Shown here: one piece after another, positions 18,100 through 26,811 of the stretch
How the letters are laid out: each line of letters opens with the position of its first letter
Position numbering within the stretch: the first letter of the stretch is position 1
Source of the DNA: Nocardioides pini
GTDB lineage: Bacteria; Actinomycetota; Actinomycetes; Propionibacteriales; Nocardioidaceae
Direction: 5' to 3'
Assembly (NCBI RefSeq): GCF_026712185.1
Contig: NZ_JAPPUX010000003.1
Coordinates: forward strand, 62,001-126,000
DNA length: 64,000 bases
The notes under the pieces: generated by a model
What the model was told of the DNA's origin: nothing
Seen by the model: the letters and a program-made list of their open reading frames with translations, nothing else
Databases searched by the model: none
Program-made: the position numbers and the translations under genes

Positions 18100-19871
18100 C
18101 CGTCACGATCGAGGTGCCGACCTCCGTCCCGGCGCAGCTCAGGAAGCCCGAGGGCGACGCCGGCGGGGCCGACGGGCTCGCCACGACCATCTACGCCGCG
18201 GCCGGCCGCTACGAGGAGTTCGCCGACCGGTGCGCGGAACTGCAGACCCTCGGCAGCTGGACCGGCGTCGCCTACGCCTCCTACAAGGAGGCGTCCGGGA
18301 AGGCGTCCACCGAGCACGCGGCGATGGCGACGACCGTACGCCGCGTCGCGCGCGGGGTGACCGCCTTCGCCGACACCCTGCGCGACCTGCTGCGCGACCA
18401 CGAGGACCTCGTCGAGCGCAAGCGTGGGCTCGACGAGCGGCGCACCGCCCTCATCGCCGACATCAACGCCGCCACCGACGTCACCGACAACGAGATCGCC
18501 GCCTTCCGTGAGCGAGCGGTCGACCTGCGGGCCGACTACTCCGAGCTCGTCACCGCCGACGACGACCTCCAGCGGCGCGTCCGCGACAACGAGACGCTGC
18601 TGCGGCAGGTCTTCCAGGCCGCCGACACGCTGCCCGAGTCGCTCGGCGCCGACGGCGGCATCCCGCCGATGGCGGAGTCGGCGATGAACCGCCCCGGGGC
18701 GCCCGGCAGCGGCGCGACGCCCGAGGAGGTGCAGCAGTGGTGGGAGGGCCTCAGCGAGGCCGAGCGCGAGGCGGTGATCGCGGCCTACCCCGAGCGCGTC
18801 GGCCAGGGTGACGGCCTCCCGGCCGGGGCCCGCGACCAGGCCAACCGGGTGCTGCTCGACGACGACCTCGCGCGGCTCGCCGCCAAGGACGAGGACGGCA
18901 CGATCTCCCCGCTCGAGCGCCGCGTGCTCGCCAACGCCGGGCATGCGCGCGACGCGCTCGCCAACGCCGACGCCTACACCGACCCGCTCGACCCCGACCT
19001 GAAGCCCGGCGGCGTGCTGTGGCTCTACGACCCCGCCGCCTACGACGGTGACGGCCGCGTCGCCGTCGCGGTGGGCGACCTCGACCACGCGACCGACGTC
19101 GCGGTCTTCACGCCGGGCATCAACACCGACATGTCCGACACCACCTCCTACACCGACCGGATGATGAACCTCTACGAGTCGACGCGCTACAACGGCGACG
19201 GCTCGAGCGTGGCCACCATGTTCTGGCTCGGCTACGACGCGCCGCACGGACCGACCGACCTCGCGACCCTCAGCGAGGGGCGTGCCGAGGAGGGTGGCCG
19301 CAACCTCGCCGACGCCATCGACGGGCTGCGTGCCTCCCGGCCCGACGACCCCGCCCACCTCACCGCCGTCGGCCACAGCTACGGCTCCACCACGACGTCG
19401 TACGCCACCCACGGGGACACGTCCGACGTCGACGAGGTGGTCCTCATCGGCAGCCCCGGCGCGGGCCCGGCCGACCACGCCAGTGACCTCGGGCCCGGCG
19501 CCGACCACGTCTACGTCGGTCGCGACAGCCGCGACTTCGTGGCCGTGCTGGGCGACGAGGGATGGGTGGGGAAGCTCGGCGTCGGGCTGGGCACCGACCC
19601 GTCGTCGGAGGACTTCGACGCCAACCGGTTCGAGGCCGAGGACGTCGACCGCAGCTGGCACCGCAACACCGGCGACGCGCACAGCTCCTACCTCGACCAG
19701 GACACCGAGTCGCTCTACAACATCGGCCGCATCGTCGACGGCCACGGTGACGACATCAACACCGCGGAGCAGAGCTATGACCCGTGGTGGGGCCCGCCGC
19801 AGGACCCCGAGTGGGACCGCGACCCGACCGCCGACCAGCCCGGCCGTTCCGACACGAGCCCCGACCGGTGA
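18096..19871 (+). CDS. DUF1023 alpha/beta-hydrolase with N-terminal helical secretion-type domain
   Basis: A 591-residue protein. Residues 1-190 are helical with heptads and resemble a fused WXG-like domain. A short motif WWEGLSEAEREAVIAAYP (about 210-230) is the segment typical of these actinobacterial proteins. Residues 290-560 are the DUF1023 hydrolase with DVAVFTPGINTD and TAVGHSYGSTTT, where Ser428 is the predicted nucleophile. The last 30 residues are polar. The GTG start overlaps the preceding stop. Such proteins are candidate type VII-exported lipases or cutinase-like enzymes or toxins; the substrate is unknown. Confidence 0.8.
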   Translation: MTVTIEVPTSVPAQLRKPEGDAGGADGLATTIYAAAGRYEEFADRCAELQTLGSWTGVAYASYKEASGKASTEHAAMATTVRRVARGVTAFADTLRDLLRDHEDLVERKRGLDERRTALIADINAATDVTDNEIAAFRERAVDLRADYSELVTADDDLQRRVRDNETLLRQVFQAADTLPESLGADGGIPPMAESAMNRPGAPGSGATPEEVQQWWEGLSEAEREAVIAAYPERVGQGDGLPAGARDQANRVLLDDDLARLAAKDEDGTISPLERRVLANAGHARDALANADAYTDPLDPDLKPGGVLWLYDPAAYDGDGRVAVAVGDLDHATDVAVFTPGINTDMSDTTSYTDRMMNLYESTRYNGDGSSVATMFWLGYDAPHGPTDLATLSEGRAEEGGRNLADAIDGLRASRPDDPAHLTAVGHSYGSTTTSYATHGDTSDVDEVVLIGSPGAGPADHASDLGPGADHVYVGRDSRDFVAVLGDEGWVGKLGVGLGTDPSSEDFDANRFEAEDVDRSWHRNTGDAHSSYLDQDTESLYNIGRIVDGHGDDINTAEQSYDPWWGPPQDPEWDRDPTADQPGRSDTSPDR

Positions 19872-19882
19872 GGATGGGGCGC

Positions 19883-20398
19883 ATGAGACTCCTCCCGCTC
19901 CGCCTGCTGCTGGCCCTCGCGCTCGCCGTGGGGCTGGGGTCGTGCGGCGACCCCGACCCCGAGCAGGCAGCCGACGACCTGGCGTCGATGAAGCAGGCGG
20001 TCAACGCCGAGCTCCGCGACATGGCCGCTGCGATCACCGGCACCGGCCTCGCCGTCGAGCGCGCGCAGGGGAGGGTCGAGAGCGAGGGCATGTCGACCTA
20101 CCGCGCCGAGGACTACAAGGCGTCCGCGGTCGTCGTCGGCGAGGGCGCCGAGGGGGACCAGGTCGAGCAGGCCGCGGCCGCGCTGGAGGAGGCCGGGTGG
20201 ACGCGCACCTCCGACGGTCTCGACGCCTCCGAGCCGTGGGCGCAGCTCGAGCGCGACGACTTCCGCACCACCATCGGCTGGACCAAGGTCGGCGAGCGCG
20301 AGCTGGTGCTCACCCTCGACCAGGAGGGCGAGGTCGAGGTGCCGAAGGACTCCGAGCCGGTCGAGCGCGACAACTCCGAGGACATCCCGCTGGACTGA
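19883..20398 (+). CDS. Putative lipoprotein
   Basis: A 171-residue protein with a lipoprotein signal (LLLALALAVGLGSC, lipobox LGSC with Cys at about residue 21) followed by an acidic exported domain of about 150 residues with no family I recognise. The ATG at 19883 is used; ATG 19874 adds three residues. It follows the DUF1023 gene by 11 bases and is probably the last gene of that operon, so it may be an accessory or immunity-type lipoprotein of the cluster. Confidence 0.75.
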   Translation: MRLLPLRLLLALALAVGLGSCGDPDPEQAADDLASMKQAVNAELRDMAAAITGTGLAVERAQGRVESEGMSTYRAEDYKASAVVVGEGAEGDQVEQAAAALEEAGWTRTSDGLDASEPWAQLERDDFRTTIGWTKVGERELVLTLDQEGEVEVPKDSEPVERDNSEDIPLD

Positions 20399-20409
20399 AC
20401 GGTCGTCCT

Positions 20410-21342
20410 TCAGCCCAGGTCGGCGGCGACCATGCGCCGCACGATCTCGGCGAAGCCGACCGTGGGCGCCCACCCCAGCTCCTCGCGCGCGCGGCTCGCG
20501 TCGCCGACCAGCTCGGCCGGGTCGGCGGGGCGGAAGAACGCGGCGTCCTGGCGCACGAGGTGCTCCCAGTCGCCGATGCCGGCGGCCGCGAAGGCGGCGG
20601 CCACGAAGTCGCGCACGGAGTGGGCCGTGCCGGTGGCGATGACGTAGTCGCCCGGCTCGTCCGCTCGGGCGGCGCGCACCATCGCGTCGACGTAGTCGGG
20701 GGCCCACCCCCAGTCGCGGCGGACGTCGACGTTGCCGAGGACCAGCTCGTCGGCCTCGCCCCGCGCGATCGCGGCGACCGTCGAGGTGATCTTGCGGGTC
20801 ACGAAGCGCGGGTGGCGGCGCGGCGACTCGTGGTTGTAGAGGATCGCGCTCGACACGTGCAGGTCGCGCTGCCGGAACACGCGGGCGGACAGGTGCGCGA
20901 AGGCCTTCGCGGCGCCGTACGGGTTGACCGGCGCGATCGGCGTGCCCTCGTCCTGGGGAGAGCCGGCGGCGTCGCCGAAGATCTCCGCGCTCGACGCCTG
21001 CACGAGTCGTACGCCGTCGACCCGGCGCGCCGACTCCATCAGCGCGACGGCGGCCAGGCCGTTGACGTGGGCGGTGCGGTCGGGCTCGTCCCACGACTGC
21101 GCGACCGAGCTGATCGCGGCGAGGTTGTAGACCTCGCGCGGCGCGATCTCGCGCAGCAGCCGCCGGGTGGCGTCGACGTCGCCGAGGTCACCGGTGTGGA
21201 GGACGACCTCGTCGGGGCAGTGGGCCGGGTGCCCGTCGGCCTCGAGGACCAGCGCGTGCACCTCCATGCCGTCGGCGACGAGCCGCTCGGCGAGGTAGGT
21301 GCCGTCCTGCCCGCCGATCCCGGTGATGAACGCCGCCGTCAC
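20410..21342 (-). CDS. GDP-mannose 4,6-dehydratase-like SDR (paralogue 2)
   Basis: A 310-residue extended SDR with [26 protein letters not shown], the YGAAKAFAH Tyr-x3-Lys pair, and [16 protein letters not shown], the last being a signature of GMD enzymes. The GTG start overlaps the stop of the neighbouring gmd by four bases (GTGA). Having two GMD-type enzymes in tandem is unusual; this one is shorter and more divergent (it lacks the RGQNNPRR segment, with EADGHPAH instead) and could be the reductase acting on the GMD product (RMD-like) or a dehydratase with another substrate. Confidence 0.85.
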   Translation of the reverse strand: MTAAFITGIGGQDGTYLAERLVADGMEVHALVLEADGHPAHCPDEVVLHTGDLGDVDATRRLLREIAPREVYNLAAISSVAQSWDEPDRTAHVNGLAAVALMESARRVDGVRLVQASSAEIFGDAAGSPQDEGTPIAPVNPYGAAKAFAHLSARVFRQRDLHVSSAILYNHESPRRHPRFVTRKITSTVAAIARGEADELVLGNVDVRRDWGWAPDYVDAMVRAARADEPGDYVIATGTAHSVRDFVAAAFAAAGIGDWEHLVRQDAAFFRPADPAELVGDASRAREELGWAPTVGFAEIVRRMVAADLG

Positions 21343-22328
21343 CAGCCCGCCTCGGCGGCGGCGATGTCGGCGTCCACCATCATCGCGACGAGCTCGGGGA
21401 AGGTGACCGTGGGCGTCCAGCCGAGCCGCTCGCGGGCCTTGCTCGCGTCGCCGATGAGCATCTCGACCTCCGCCGGTCGCATGAAGCGCGGGTCCTGCGT
21501 GACGTGCTTGCTCCAGTCGTCGATGCCCACGTGGGCGAAGGCGACGTCGAGGAAGTCGCGGATCGACCAGGTCTGCCCGGTGGCGATGACGTAGTCGTCG
21601 GCCTCGTCCTGCTGCAGCATCCGCCACATCGCCTCGACGTAGTCGCCGGCGTAGCCCCAGTCGCGACGCGCGTCGAGGTTGCCGAGGGCCACCGAGTCCT
21701 GCCGGCCAAGGTGGATCCGGGCGACCGCCTGGCTGATCTTGCGGGTCACGAACTCGGGCCCGCGGCGCGGCGACTCGTGGTTGAAGAGGATGCCCGAGGA
21801 GGCGTGCATGCCGTAGGACTCGCGATAGTTGATCGTCATGTGGTGGCCGAAGACCTTGCTGACGCCGTAGGGCGAGCGGGGCCACAGCAGGGTGCGCTCG
21901 GTCTGCGGCACCTCCTGCACCTTGCCGAACATCTCCGAGCTCGAGGCCTGGTAGAACCGGATGGCGGACGGGTCGTCGCCGGCGTGGAGGCGTACGGCCT
22001 CCAGCACGTTGAGCACGCCCATGCCCGTGACGTCGCTGGTCACGAAGGCGTTCTCCCAGGAGTAGGCCACGAACGAAATCGCGCCGAGGTTGTAGACCTC
22101 GTCGGGCTGCGAGTCGCGCATCGCCCGCATCAGGCTGGACAGGTCGGTGAGGTCGCCCGTGTGCAGCCGGACGTCGGGGACGAGGTCCTCGACGAGCGCG
22201 CGGCGGGGGTTGTTCTGGCCGCGGAGCAGGCCGTGGACGTCGTACCCCTTCTCCAGCAGGAGCTCGGCGAGGTAGAGCCCGTCCTGCCCCGTGATCCCGG
22301 TGATGAGCGCGCTGGGCATGCGCGGCAT
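21339..22328 (-). CDS. gmd: GDP-mannose 4,6-dehydratase
   Basis: A 329-residue GMD with [36 protein letters not shown] and [16 protein letters not shown]. It makes GDP-4-keto-6-deoxymannose, the precursor of GDP-rhamnose, fucose, perosamine and related sugars. Start is ATG 22328 or, three codons later, 22319; no clear ribosome site separates them. It is coupled by GTGA to a second GMD-like gene and divergent from galE. No fucose synthase or perosamine aminotransferase gene lies in the window, so the final sugar is not decided. Confidence 0.92.
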   Translation of the reverse strand: MPRMPSALITGITGQDGLYLAELLLEKGYDVHGLLRGQNNPRRALVEDLVPDVRLHTGDLTDLSSLMRAMRDSQPDEVYNLGAISFVAYSWENAFVTSDVTGMGVLNVLEAVRLHAGDDPSAIRFYQASSSEMFGKVQEVPQTERTLLWPRSPYGVSKVFGHHMTINYRESYGMHASSGILFNHESPRRGPEFVTRKISQAVARIHLGRQDSVALGNLDARRDWGYAGDYVEAMWRMLQQDEADDYVIATGQTWSIRDFLDVAFAHVGIDDWSKHVTQDPRFMRPAEVEMLIGDASKARERLGWTPTVTFPELVAMMVDADIAAAEAGW

Positions 22329-22348
22329 TGTGTCAGCACGACCTCTCG

Positions 22349-22354
22349 TAGGGT
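22349..22354 (+). promoter_or_regulatory. Leaderless -10 box of galE
   Basis: TAGGGT ends 7 bases before the ATG at 22362. Confidence 0.6.
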
Positions 22355-22361
22355 GGGGCGC

Positions 22362-23375
22362 ATGAAGATCCTCGTCAGCGGCGGCGCCGGTTACATCGGC
22401 TCGCACACCGTCGTCCAGCTCGTCGCCGCCGGCTACGACGTCGTCATCGTCGACAACTTCAGCAACTCGCACCCGACGGTGACGGGGCGGCTCGAGGCGC
22501 TGACCGGGACCCGGATCACCGTCCACTCGTTCGACCTGACCGACCACGACAAGACCGAGCACCTCTTCGCGACCGAGCACTTCGACGGGGTGATCCACTT
22601 CGCGGGCTACAAGGCCGTCGGCGAGAGCGTCGAGAAGCCGCTGGAGTACTACGAGAACAACCTCGTCTCCACCTTCTCGCTGGTCCGGGCGATGCAGCGC
22701 TACGACGTCGACAAGCTGGTCTTCTCCTCCAGCGCGACGGTCTACGGCGAGGACCAGGCCGCCGCGACCGAGGACCGTACGACCTACGCCACCAACCCCT
22801 ACGGCTGGACCAAGGTGATGCAGGAGCAGATCCTGCGCGACGTCGCGGTCGCCCGGCCCGAGATGCGGTTCGCGCTGCTGCGCTACTTCAACCCGGTCGG
22901 CGCGCACCCCTCCGGCACGATCGGCGAGGACCCGTCGGGGATCCCCAACAACCTGGTGCCCTACATCGCCCAGGTGGCGGTCGGGAAGCGCGAGAAGCTG
23001 ATGGTCTTCGGCGACGACTACGACACGGTCGACGGCACCGGCGTGCGCGACTACATCCACGTCGAGGACCTCGCCGCCGGCCACATCGCCGCGCTGAAGG
23101 CGCTCGCCGACACCGACGAGCCGGTCCACACCTGGAACCTCGGCTCCGGCCACGGCACGAGCGTGCTCGAGATGGTGAAGGCGTTCGAGAAGGCCGTCGG
23201 CCGCGAGATCCCCTACGAGATCGTGGCCCGCCGCCCGGGTGACGTCGCCGTCTCCTACGCCGACCCGTCCAAGGCCAACCGCGAGCTCGGCTGGAGCACC
23301 CGGAAGACCGTCGATGACATGGCCGCCGACACCTGGCGCTGGCAGTCGCAGAACCCCCGGGGCTTCGCCGGCTGA
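22362..23375 (+). CDS. galE: UDP-glucose 4-epimerase
   Basis: A 337-residue GalE with [35 protein letters not shown], the catalytic NPYGWTKVM pair, [13 protein letters not shown] and [15 protein letters not shown]. It interconverts UDP-glucose and UDP-galactose. Leaderless start behind TAGGGT. Its stop overlaps the amidase start by one base (TGATG), linking nucleotide-sugar supply to a cell-wall hydrolase in one transcript. Confidence 0.96.
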   Translation: MKILVSGGAGYIGSHTVVQLVAAGYDVVIVDNFSNSHPTVTGRLEALTGTRITVHSFDLTDHDKTEHLFATEHFDGVIHFAGYKAVGESVEKPLEYYENNLVSTFSLVRAMQRYDVDKLVFSSSATVYGEDQAAATEDRTTYATNPYGWTKVMQEQILRDVAVARPEMRFALLRYFNPVGAHPSGTIGEDPSGIPNNLVPYIAQVAVGKREKLMVFGDDYDTVDGTGVRDYIHVEDLAAGHIAALKALADTDEPVHTWNLGSGHGTSVLEMVKAFEKAVGREIPYEIVARRPGDVAVSYADPSKANRELGWSTRKTVDDMAADTWRWQSQNPRGFAG

Positions 23376-24121
23376 TGCTCCGGCGGGCCGTGGTCGTCCT
23401 GCTGCTGGGCTGCCTGCTGCCCGCGCAGCCGCCGGCCTCGGCCGCTCCCGACAAGCCCCTCGCCGGGCGCGTGGTCGTCCTCGACCCGGGGCACCAGCTC
23501 GGCAACCACAACTTCCCCCGCCGCATCGACCGGCCGGTCCCGGCCGGCGGCTTCACCAAGCCCTGCAACACCACCGGGACCGCCACCGACGGGGGCTACC
23601 CGGAGGCGACCTTCGCCTGGCAGGTGTCGCGCCTGGTCGCGGCCCGGCTGCGCGAGCTCGGTGCGACGGTGCGGCTCACGCGGCACAGCAACCGTCAGGA
23701 CCGCTGGGGCCCGTGCGTCGACGTGCGCGGCCGCACAGGCAACAGGATCGACGCCGACCTCAAGCTCTCCATCCACGCCGACGGGTCGTACGCCGCCGGC
23801 GCGCGCGGCTTCCACGTCATCGCCCCACCCGACCGCGCGCCGTGGACCGCCGACATCCACCGGCCGTCGATGCGGCTGGCGACCTCGGTGAAGGCCGGCC
23901 TGCTGGCCCAGCGCTTCGGCGTCGCGACCTACACCGCGGGCGGCGACGGGATCGACGTACGCCCCGACCTCGGCACCCTCAACCTCTCCGACGCCCCCAC
24001 CGTGATGGTCGAGCTCGGCAACATGCGCAGCGCAGCCGAGGCACGCGTGATGACCTCACCCTCCGGTCGCGCCCGCTACGCCCGCGGCCTGGTGTCCGGG
24101 GTGCGCCGCTACCTCGACTGA
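23375..24121 (+). CDS. Secreted N-acetylmuramoyl-L-alanine amidase (Amidase_3)
   Basis: A 248-residue protein with a Sec signal peptide (residues 1-24, cleavage after ASA). The amidase-3 zinc site is visible as LDPGHQLG, a downstream Glu in [19 protein letters not shown] and the catalytic VMVELGNM Glu. It cleaves the bond between muramic acid and the stem peptide outside the membrane. Two Cys residues (CNTTG and GPCVDV) may form a disulfide. Translation is probably coupled to galE. The noncoding repeat at 24122 begins at the base after the stop. Confidence 0.92.
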   Translation: MLRRAVVVLLLGCLLPAQPPASAAPDKPLAGRVVVLDPGHQLGNHNFPRRIDRPVPAGGFTKPCNTTGTATDGGYPEATFAWQVSRLVAARLRELGATVRLTRHSNRQDRWGPCVDVRGRTGNRIDADLKLSIHADGSYAAGARGFHVIAPPDRAPWTADIHRPSMRLATSVKAGLLAQRFGVATYTAGGDGIDVRPDLGTLNLSDAPTVMVELGNMRSAAEARVMTSPSGRARYARGLVSGVRRYLD

Positions 24122-24204
24122 GCACCATGCAGGCAGTTCGCGCGTCGGTCCGGCCGGCTGAGCGTGGGACCCGGGAAGCGCCACCCGAACTGCCTGCACG
24201 GTGC
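24122..24204. repeat. 83-bp palindromic repeat, copy A
   Basis: The ends GCACCATGCAGGCAGTTCG (24122-24140) and CGAACTGCCTGCACGGTGC (24186-24204) are inverted copies with one mismatch. The centre contains TGAGCGTGGGAC. It starts directly after the amidase stop and ends 49 bases before the nuclease-like gene. A related copy in the same orientation lies at the far end of that gene. Confidence 0.75.
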
Positions 24205-24253
24205 CTGTGGATGACCGGAGCGGCCGAAGGCTGACCTGTACCAGTGTCGGGGG

Positions 24254-25126
24254 ATGGATCCGGTGGTGGCACTCAGGGAGCTCGGCGGCGTCGGCACGTT
24301 GCGCGAGCTGCTGGCGTACACCACCCGGTCGCAGCTCACCGCCGCGCTGGTCGCCGGACTGGTCCACAAGCCGCGTCACAACAGGTACTGCCTCGTCGAC
24401 CTCGCCGATTCGCTGCGCGCGGTGGCGCGGACCGGGGGCACCGCGTCCCACCTGAGCGCGGCTCAGCAGTTCGGGTGGAAGCTCAAGCACGACCCGGTGC
24501 GCCCCTGCATCACCCTGCCCCGGAGTGCCCGCAAGCCCGCCGGGGCCTACGAGCTGCACTGGGCCGATCTGTCCGAGCGCGAGCTGCGCCGCAACGTCAC
24601 CTCGCGCACGCGCACGGTCATCGACTGTGCCCGGGCGTACGACTTCGACGTCGCGCTCTGCGTGGCCGACTCGGCCGTGCGGGAGGGCATCGTCGACCGC
24701 GACGACCTCCTGATCGCTGCTGCGCGCAGCCCGCGCACCGGCCGCGCCAAGGCACAGCGGGTGGCCGAGGCAGCTGACGCGCGGCGGGCGAACCCGTTCG
24801 AGACCTGCCTGCACGTCATCGCGATGTCGGTGGCCGGGATGGAGGTGACCCCGCAGGGCCACGTGCCGGGGGTGGGGTACGTCGACCTGCTCGAGCGGCG
24901 CCTCGGAATCGTGCTGGAGGCCGAGTCGCTGGAGCACCACTGGACCAAAGCCGGCCTGCAGCGAGACGTCGACCGCTACACGAAGGCCGCTCGGCTCGGC
25001 CTGGTGGTCCTGAGGTTCACCTGGACCGACGTCATGTTCCGGCCCGACGACGTGCGCGCGGCCATCGAGGACGTCGTCCGGTGGCGCACCAGGCAGGCAG
25101 TTGGGTGCCACGGCCTCGTCGCGTGA
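24254..25126 (+). CDS. AbiEi-like HTH plus DUF559/VSR-type nuclease-like protein
   Basis: A 290-residue protein. The N-terminus (about 8-50, TLRELLAYTTRSQLTAALVAG and HNRYCLVD) looks like the winged helix seen in AbiEi-type proteins. The C-terminus (about 175-275) resembles DUF559 or VSR-like PD-(D/E)xK folds: ANPFETCLH, GVGYVDLLERRLGIVLEAES with Asp211, Glu222 and Glu224, then LQRDVDRYTKAA and LGLVVLRFTW. The usual catalytic Lys is not obvious (EAES), so activity is uncertain. The stop codon lies inside the conserved centre of repeat copy B. It may act in DNA repair, in defence, or on its own flanking palindromes. Confidence 0.7.
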   Translation: MDPVVALRELGGVGTLRELLAYTTRSQLTAALVAGLVHKPRHNRYCLVDLADSLRAVARTGGTASHLSAAQQFGWKLKHDPVRPCITLPRSARKPAGAYELHWADLSERELRRNVTSRTRTVIDCARAYDFDVALCVADSAVREGIVDRDDLLIAAARSPRTGRAKAQRVAEAADARRANPFETCLHVIAMSVAGMEVTPQGHVPGVGYVDLLERRLGIVLEAESLEHHWTKAGLQRDVDRYTKAARLGLVVLRFTWTDVMFRPDDVRAAIEDVVRWRTRQAVGCHGLVA

Positions 25127-25169
25127 GCGTGCGACACCAGAGCAGCAGCGCGAACTGCCTTCGTGGTGC
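25086..25169. repeat. 84-bp palindromic repeat, copy B
   Basis: It starts GCACCAGGCAGGCAGTT and ends CGAACTGCCTTCGTGGTGC, with TGAGCGTGCGAC in the centre. It differs from copy A by one base in its first 17 and by one in the central motif. Its first half is the end of the nuclease-like reading frame, and TGA of the central motif is that gene's stop. Confidence 0.75.
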
Positions 25170-25172
25170 TCG

Positions 25173-26075
25173 TCAGCGGACGTCGAGCTCGGCCATCGCG
25201 CGGAGGACGACGCGGAGGTGGGCGACCTCGTGGATCCTCAGCAGGTGGGAGCCACCGAGGGCGGCGAGGACGCCGTAGAAGCCCTCGGCCTTGCGGAACT
25301 CGTCACCGAAGATGTCGTAGGTGTGGGGCAGCACGTTGCACACGGGGACGCCGAGGGGGCGCAGCTGGAAGGTCTGCGCGAGCACCCGGGCCTGGTGGCG
25401 GGCGCGGGTCATCGGGTCGACGAGGTTGCCGTAGTAGAAGCCCATGCCGGGGTCGACGACGACCTTGTGGACGCCGAGGGAGCGGGCGTGCTCCAGCCGG
25501 GGCCCGAAGTGGTCGAGCAGCACCGGCATCGGGTCGGCGTCGGGCGGCACGTCGGCGATCTCGCGGACGTTGGCGGTGGTGCCGAAGCACAGGACGACAG
25601 CGGCGTCGTACTCGGCGGCCAGCGCGAGCATGACGTCCTCGTGCTGGCGTCCGGTCATGTTGAGCACGCGCGCGCCCGCGTCGAGGCAGGCGCGGACGAC
25701 CTCCGGCTCGTAGGTCTCCACCGACACGACGGCCTCGGCCGCCAGCTCCTTCACGGCCGGCACGAGGGTCGCGATCTGGTCGGCGGCGGACACGCGCGCC
25801 GCGCGGGCATTGCTCGACTCGGCGCCGAGGTCGATGAGCGCCGCACCCTGCGCCGCCTGGATACGACCCATGCGGACGGCGTCGGCGGGGCCCGTGGCCA
25901 CGCTCTCGCGGTAGGTCGAGTCGCGCGAGAGGTTGATGCAGCCCATGAGGGTCACCGCACCGTCGCCGATCGTCACCGGCCCGCGCGGTCCGTCGAGGAC
26001 GACGGGGGCGACGGGGCTGTCCCACGACGCGCCGTGCTCGGCGTGCAGGGCAGCCAGATCCGCAAGGGTGATCAC
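25173..26075 (-). CDS. Pterin-binding (dihydropteroate synthase-like) protein
   Basis: A 300-residue TIM-barrel-like protein resembling the DHPS pterin-binding family: VTLMGCINLSRDS, GAALIDLGAESSNARAA, VSVETYEPEVVRACLDAGA and VVVDPGMGFYYGN. The usual DHPS NVTPDSF is replaced by NLSRDST, so it may use another pterin or corrinoid-like ligand rather than make dihydropteroate. The GTG start at 26075 follows a minus-strand TACGCT box by 7 bases. It is divergent from a RibD-like reductase gene 22 bases away; the pair is likely co-regulated. Confidence 0.75.
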   Translation of the reverse strand: MITLADLAALHAEHGASWDSPVAPVVLDGPRGPVTIGDGAVTLMGCINLSRDSTYRESVATGPADAVRMGRIQAAQGAALIDLGAESSNARAARVSAADQIATLVPAVKELAAEAVVSVETYEPEVVRACLDAGARVLNMTGRQHEDVMLALAAEYDAAVVLCFGTTANVREIADVPPDADPMPVLLDHFGPRLEHARSLGVHKVVVDPGMGFYYGNLVDPMTRARHQARVLAQTFQLRPLGVPVCNVLPHTYDIFGDEFRKAEGFYGVLAALGGSHLLRIHEVAHLRVVLRAMAELDVR

Positions 26076-26082
26076 GCCTTCC

Positions 26083-26092
26083 AGCGTAGGCG
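26083..26092. promoter_or_regulatory. Overlapping divergent -10 boxes of the pterin pair
   Basis: Minus-strand TACGCT (26088-26083) is 7 bases before the GTG at 26075. Plus-strand TAGGCG (26087-26092) is 5 bases before the ATG at 26098 and lacks the final T. They share TA. Confidence 0.4.
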
Positions 26093-26097
26093 GCAGG

Positions 26098-26811
26098 ATG
26101 AAGGTCGTGAGCGAACCCCTCGACCTGCAGCGCCTGGCCGACCTGTCCGACGACGACCTCTCGGCGGCGTACACGCCCGAGCGCGAGCCGTGGCTGCGGG
26201 TGAACTTCGTGAGCACCGTGGACGGCGCGGCGACCGGGTCGGACGGGCTCAGCGGCACGATCAACGACGATGCTGACAAGCGGGTCTTCGACACCCTGCG
26301 CCGGCGGGCGCACTGCCTGGTGGTGGGGGCGGGCACGATCCGCGAGGAGGAGTACGACGTCCCGCGGGTGCCGATCGTCGTGGTCAGCCGGTCCGCCGAC
26401 ATCCCGCCGACGCTGGCCGAGGCGCCGCCCGGGCGCGTGCTGATGGCGACCGTGGCGACGTCCGACGGCCTGGCCGACGCCCGCGAGGCGCTGGGGGAGG
26501 ACCACGTGCTCGTCCTCGGCGAGGAGGAGATCGACCTCGTCGCCCTCAAGGCCGCGCTGGCCGAGCGCGGCTGGACCGAGCAGCTGTGCGAGGGCGGGCC
26601 GTCGCTGTTCGCCGACATGCTCGCGGCGGGCGTCGTCGACGAGCTGTGCTGGACGGTCGTGCCGCGGCTGACGGGCGGCGACGCCGTCCGCATCGCCACG
26701 GGCGCCGAGGTCGACGTGGCGCTGCGTCCCGCCCTGCTGCTGGAGCAGGACGGGACGCTGCTGGGGCGCTGGCTGGTGGAGGCTCAGGGAGCCGGGTGGT
26801 CCACCACGTAG
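26098..26811 (+). CDS. RibD C-terminal/dihydrofolate reductase-like pyrimidine reductase
   Basis: A 237-residue protein of the RibD_C family: WLRVNFVSTVDGAATGSDG, a VFDTLRRRAHCLVVGAGT strand, QLCEGGPSLFADML and a final GRWLVEAQ segment. Such enzymes reduce a pyrimidine or pterin ring with NADPH; many actinobacterial stand-alone members have no proven substrate. ATG 26098 is used; GTG 26107 is an alternative. It is divergent from the DHPS-like gene and overlaps the convergent beta-helix gene by 28 bases. Confidence 0.82.
   Translation: MKVVSEPLDLQRLADLSDDDLSAAYTPEREPWLRVNFVSTVDGAATGSDGLSGTINDDADKRVFDTLRRRAHCLVVGAGTIREEEYDVPRVPIVVVSRSADIPPTLAEAPPGRVLMATVATSDGLADAREALGEDHVLVLGEEEIDLVALKAALAERGWTEQLCEGGPSLFADMLAAGVVDELCWTVVPRLTGGDAVRIATGAEVDVALRPALLLEQDGTLLGRWLVEAQGAGWSTT

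Larger units (their letters stand above)
24122..25169 (+). mobile_element. Candidate palindrome-flanked nuclease cassette
   Basis: One gene (24254-25126) lies between two related 83-84 bp imperfect palindromes in direct orientation. The arrangement resembles REP elements with their dedicated enzyme gene, or a small non-autonomous cassette. No transposase, target duplication or insertion-sequence end is visible, so mobility is inference. Confidence 0.4.

Noticed and set aside
20410..21885. Longer frame that would fuse GMD paralogue 2 to upstream sequence
   Set aside because: It would run antisense-free but out of frame through the real gmd gene; the conserved SDR start and the GTGA overlap place the start at 21342.
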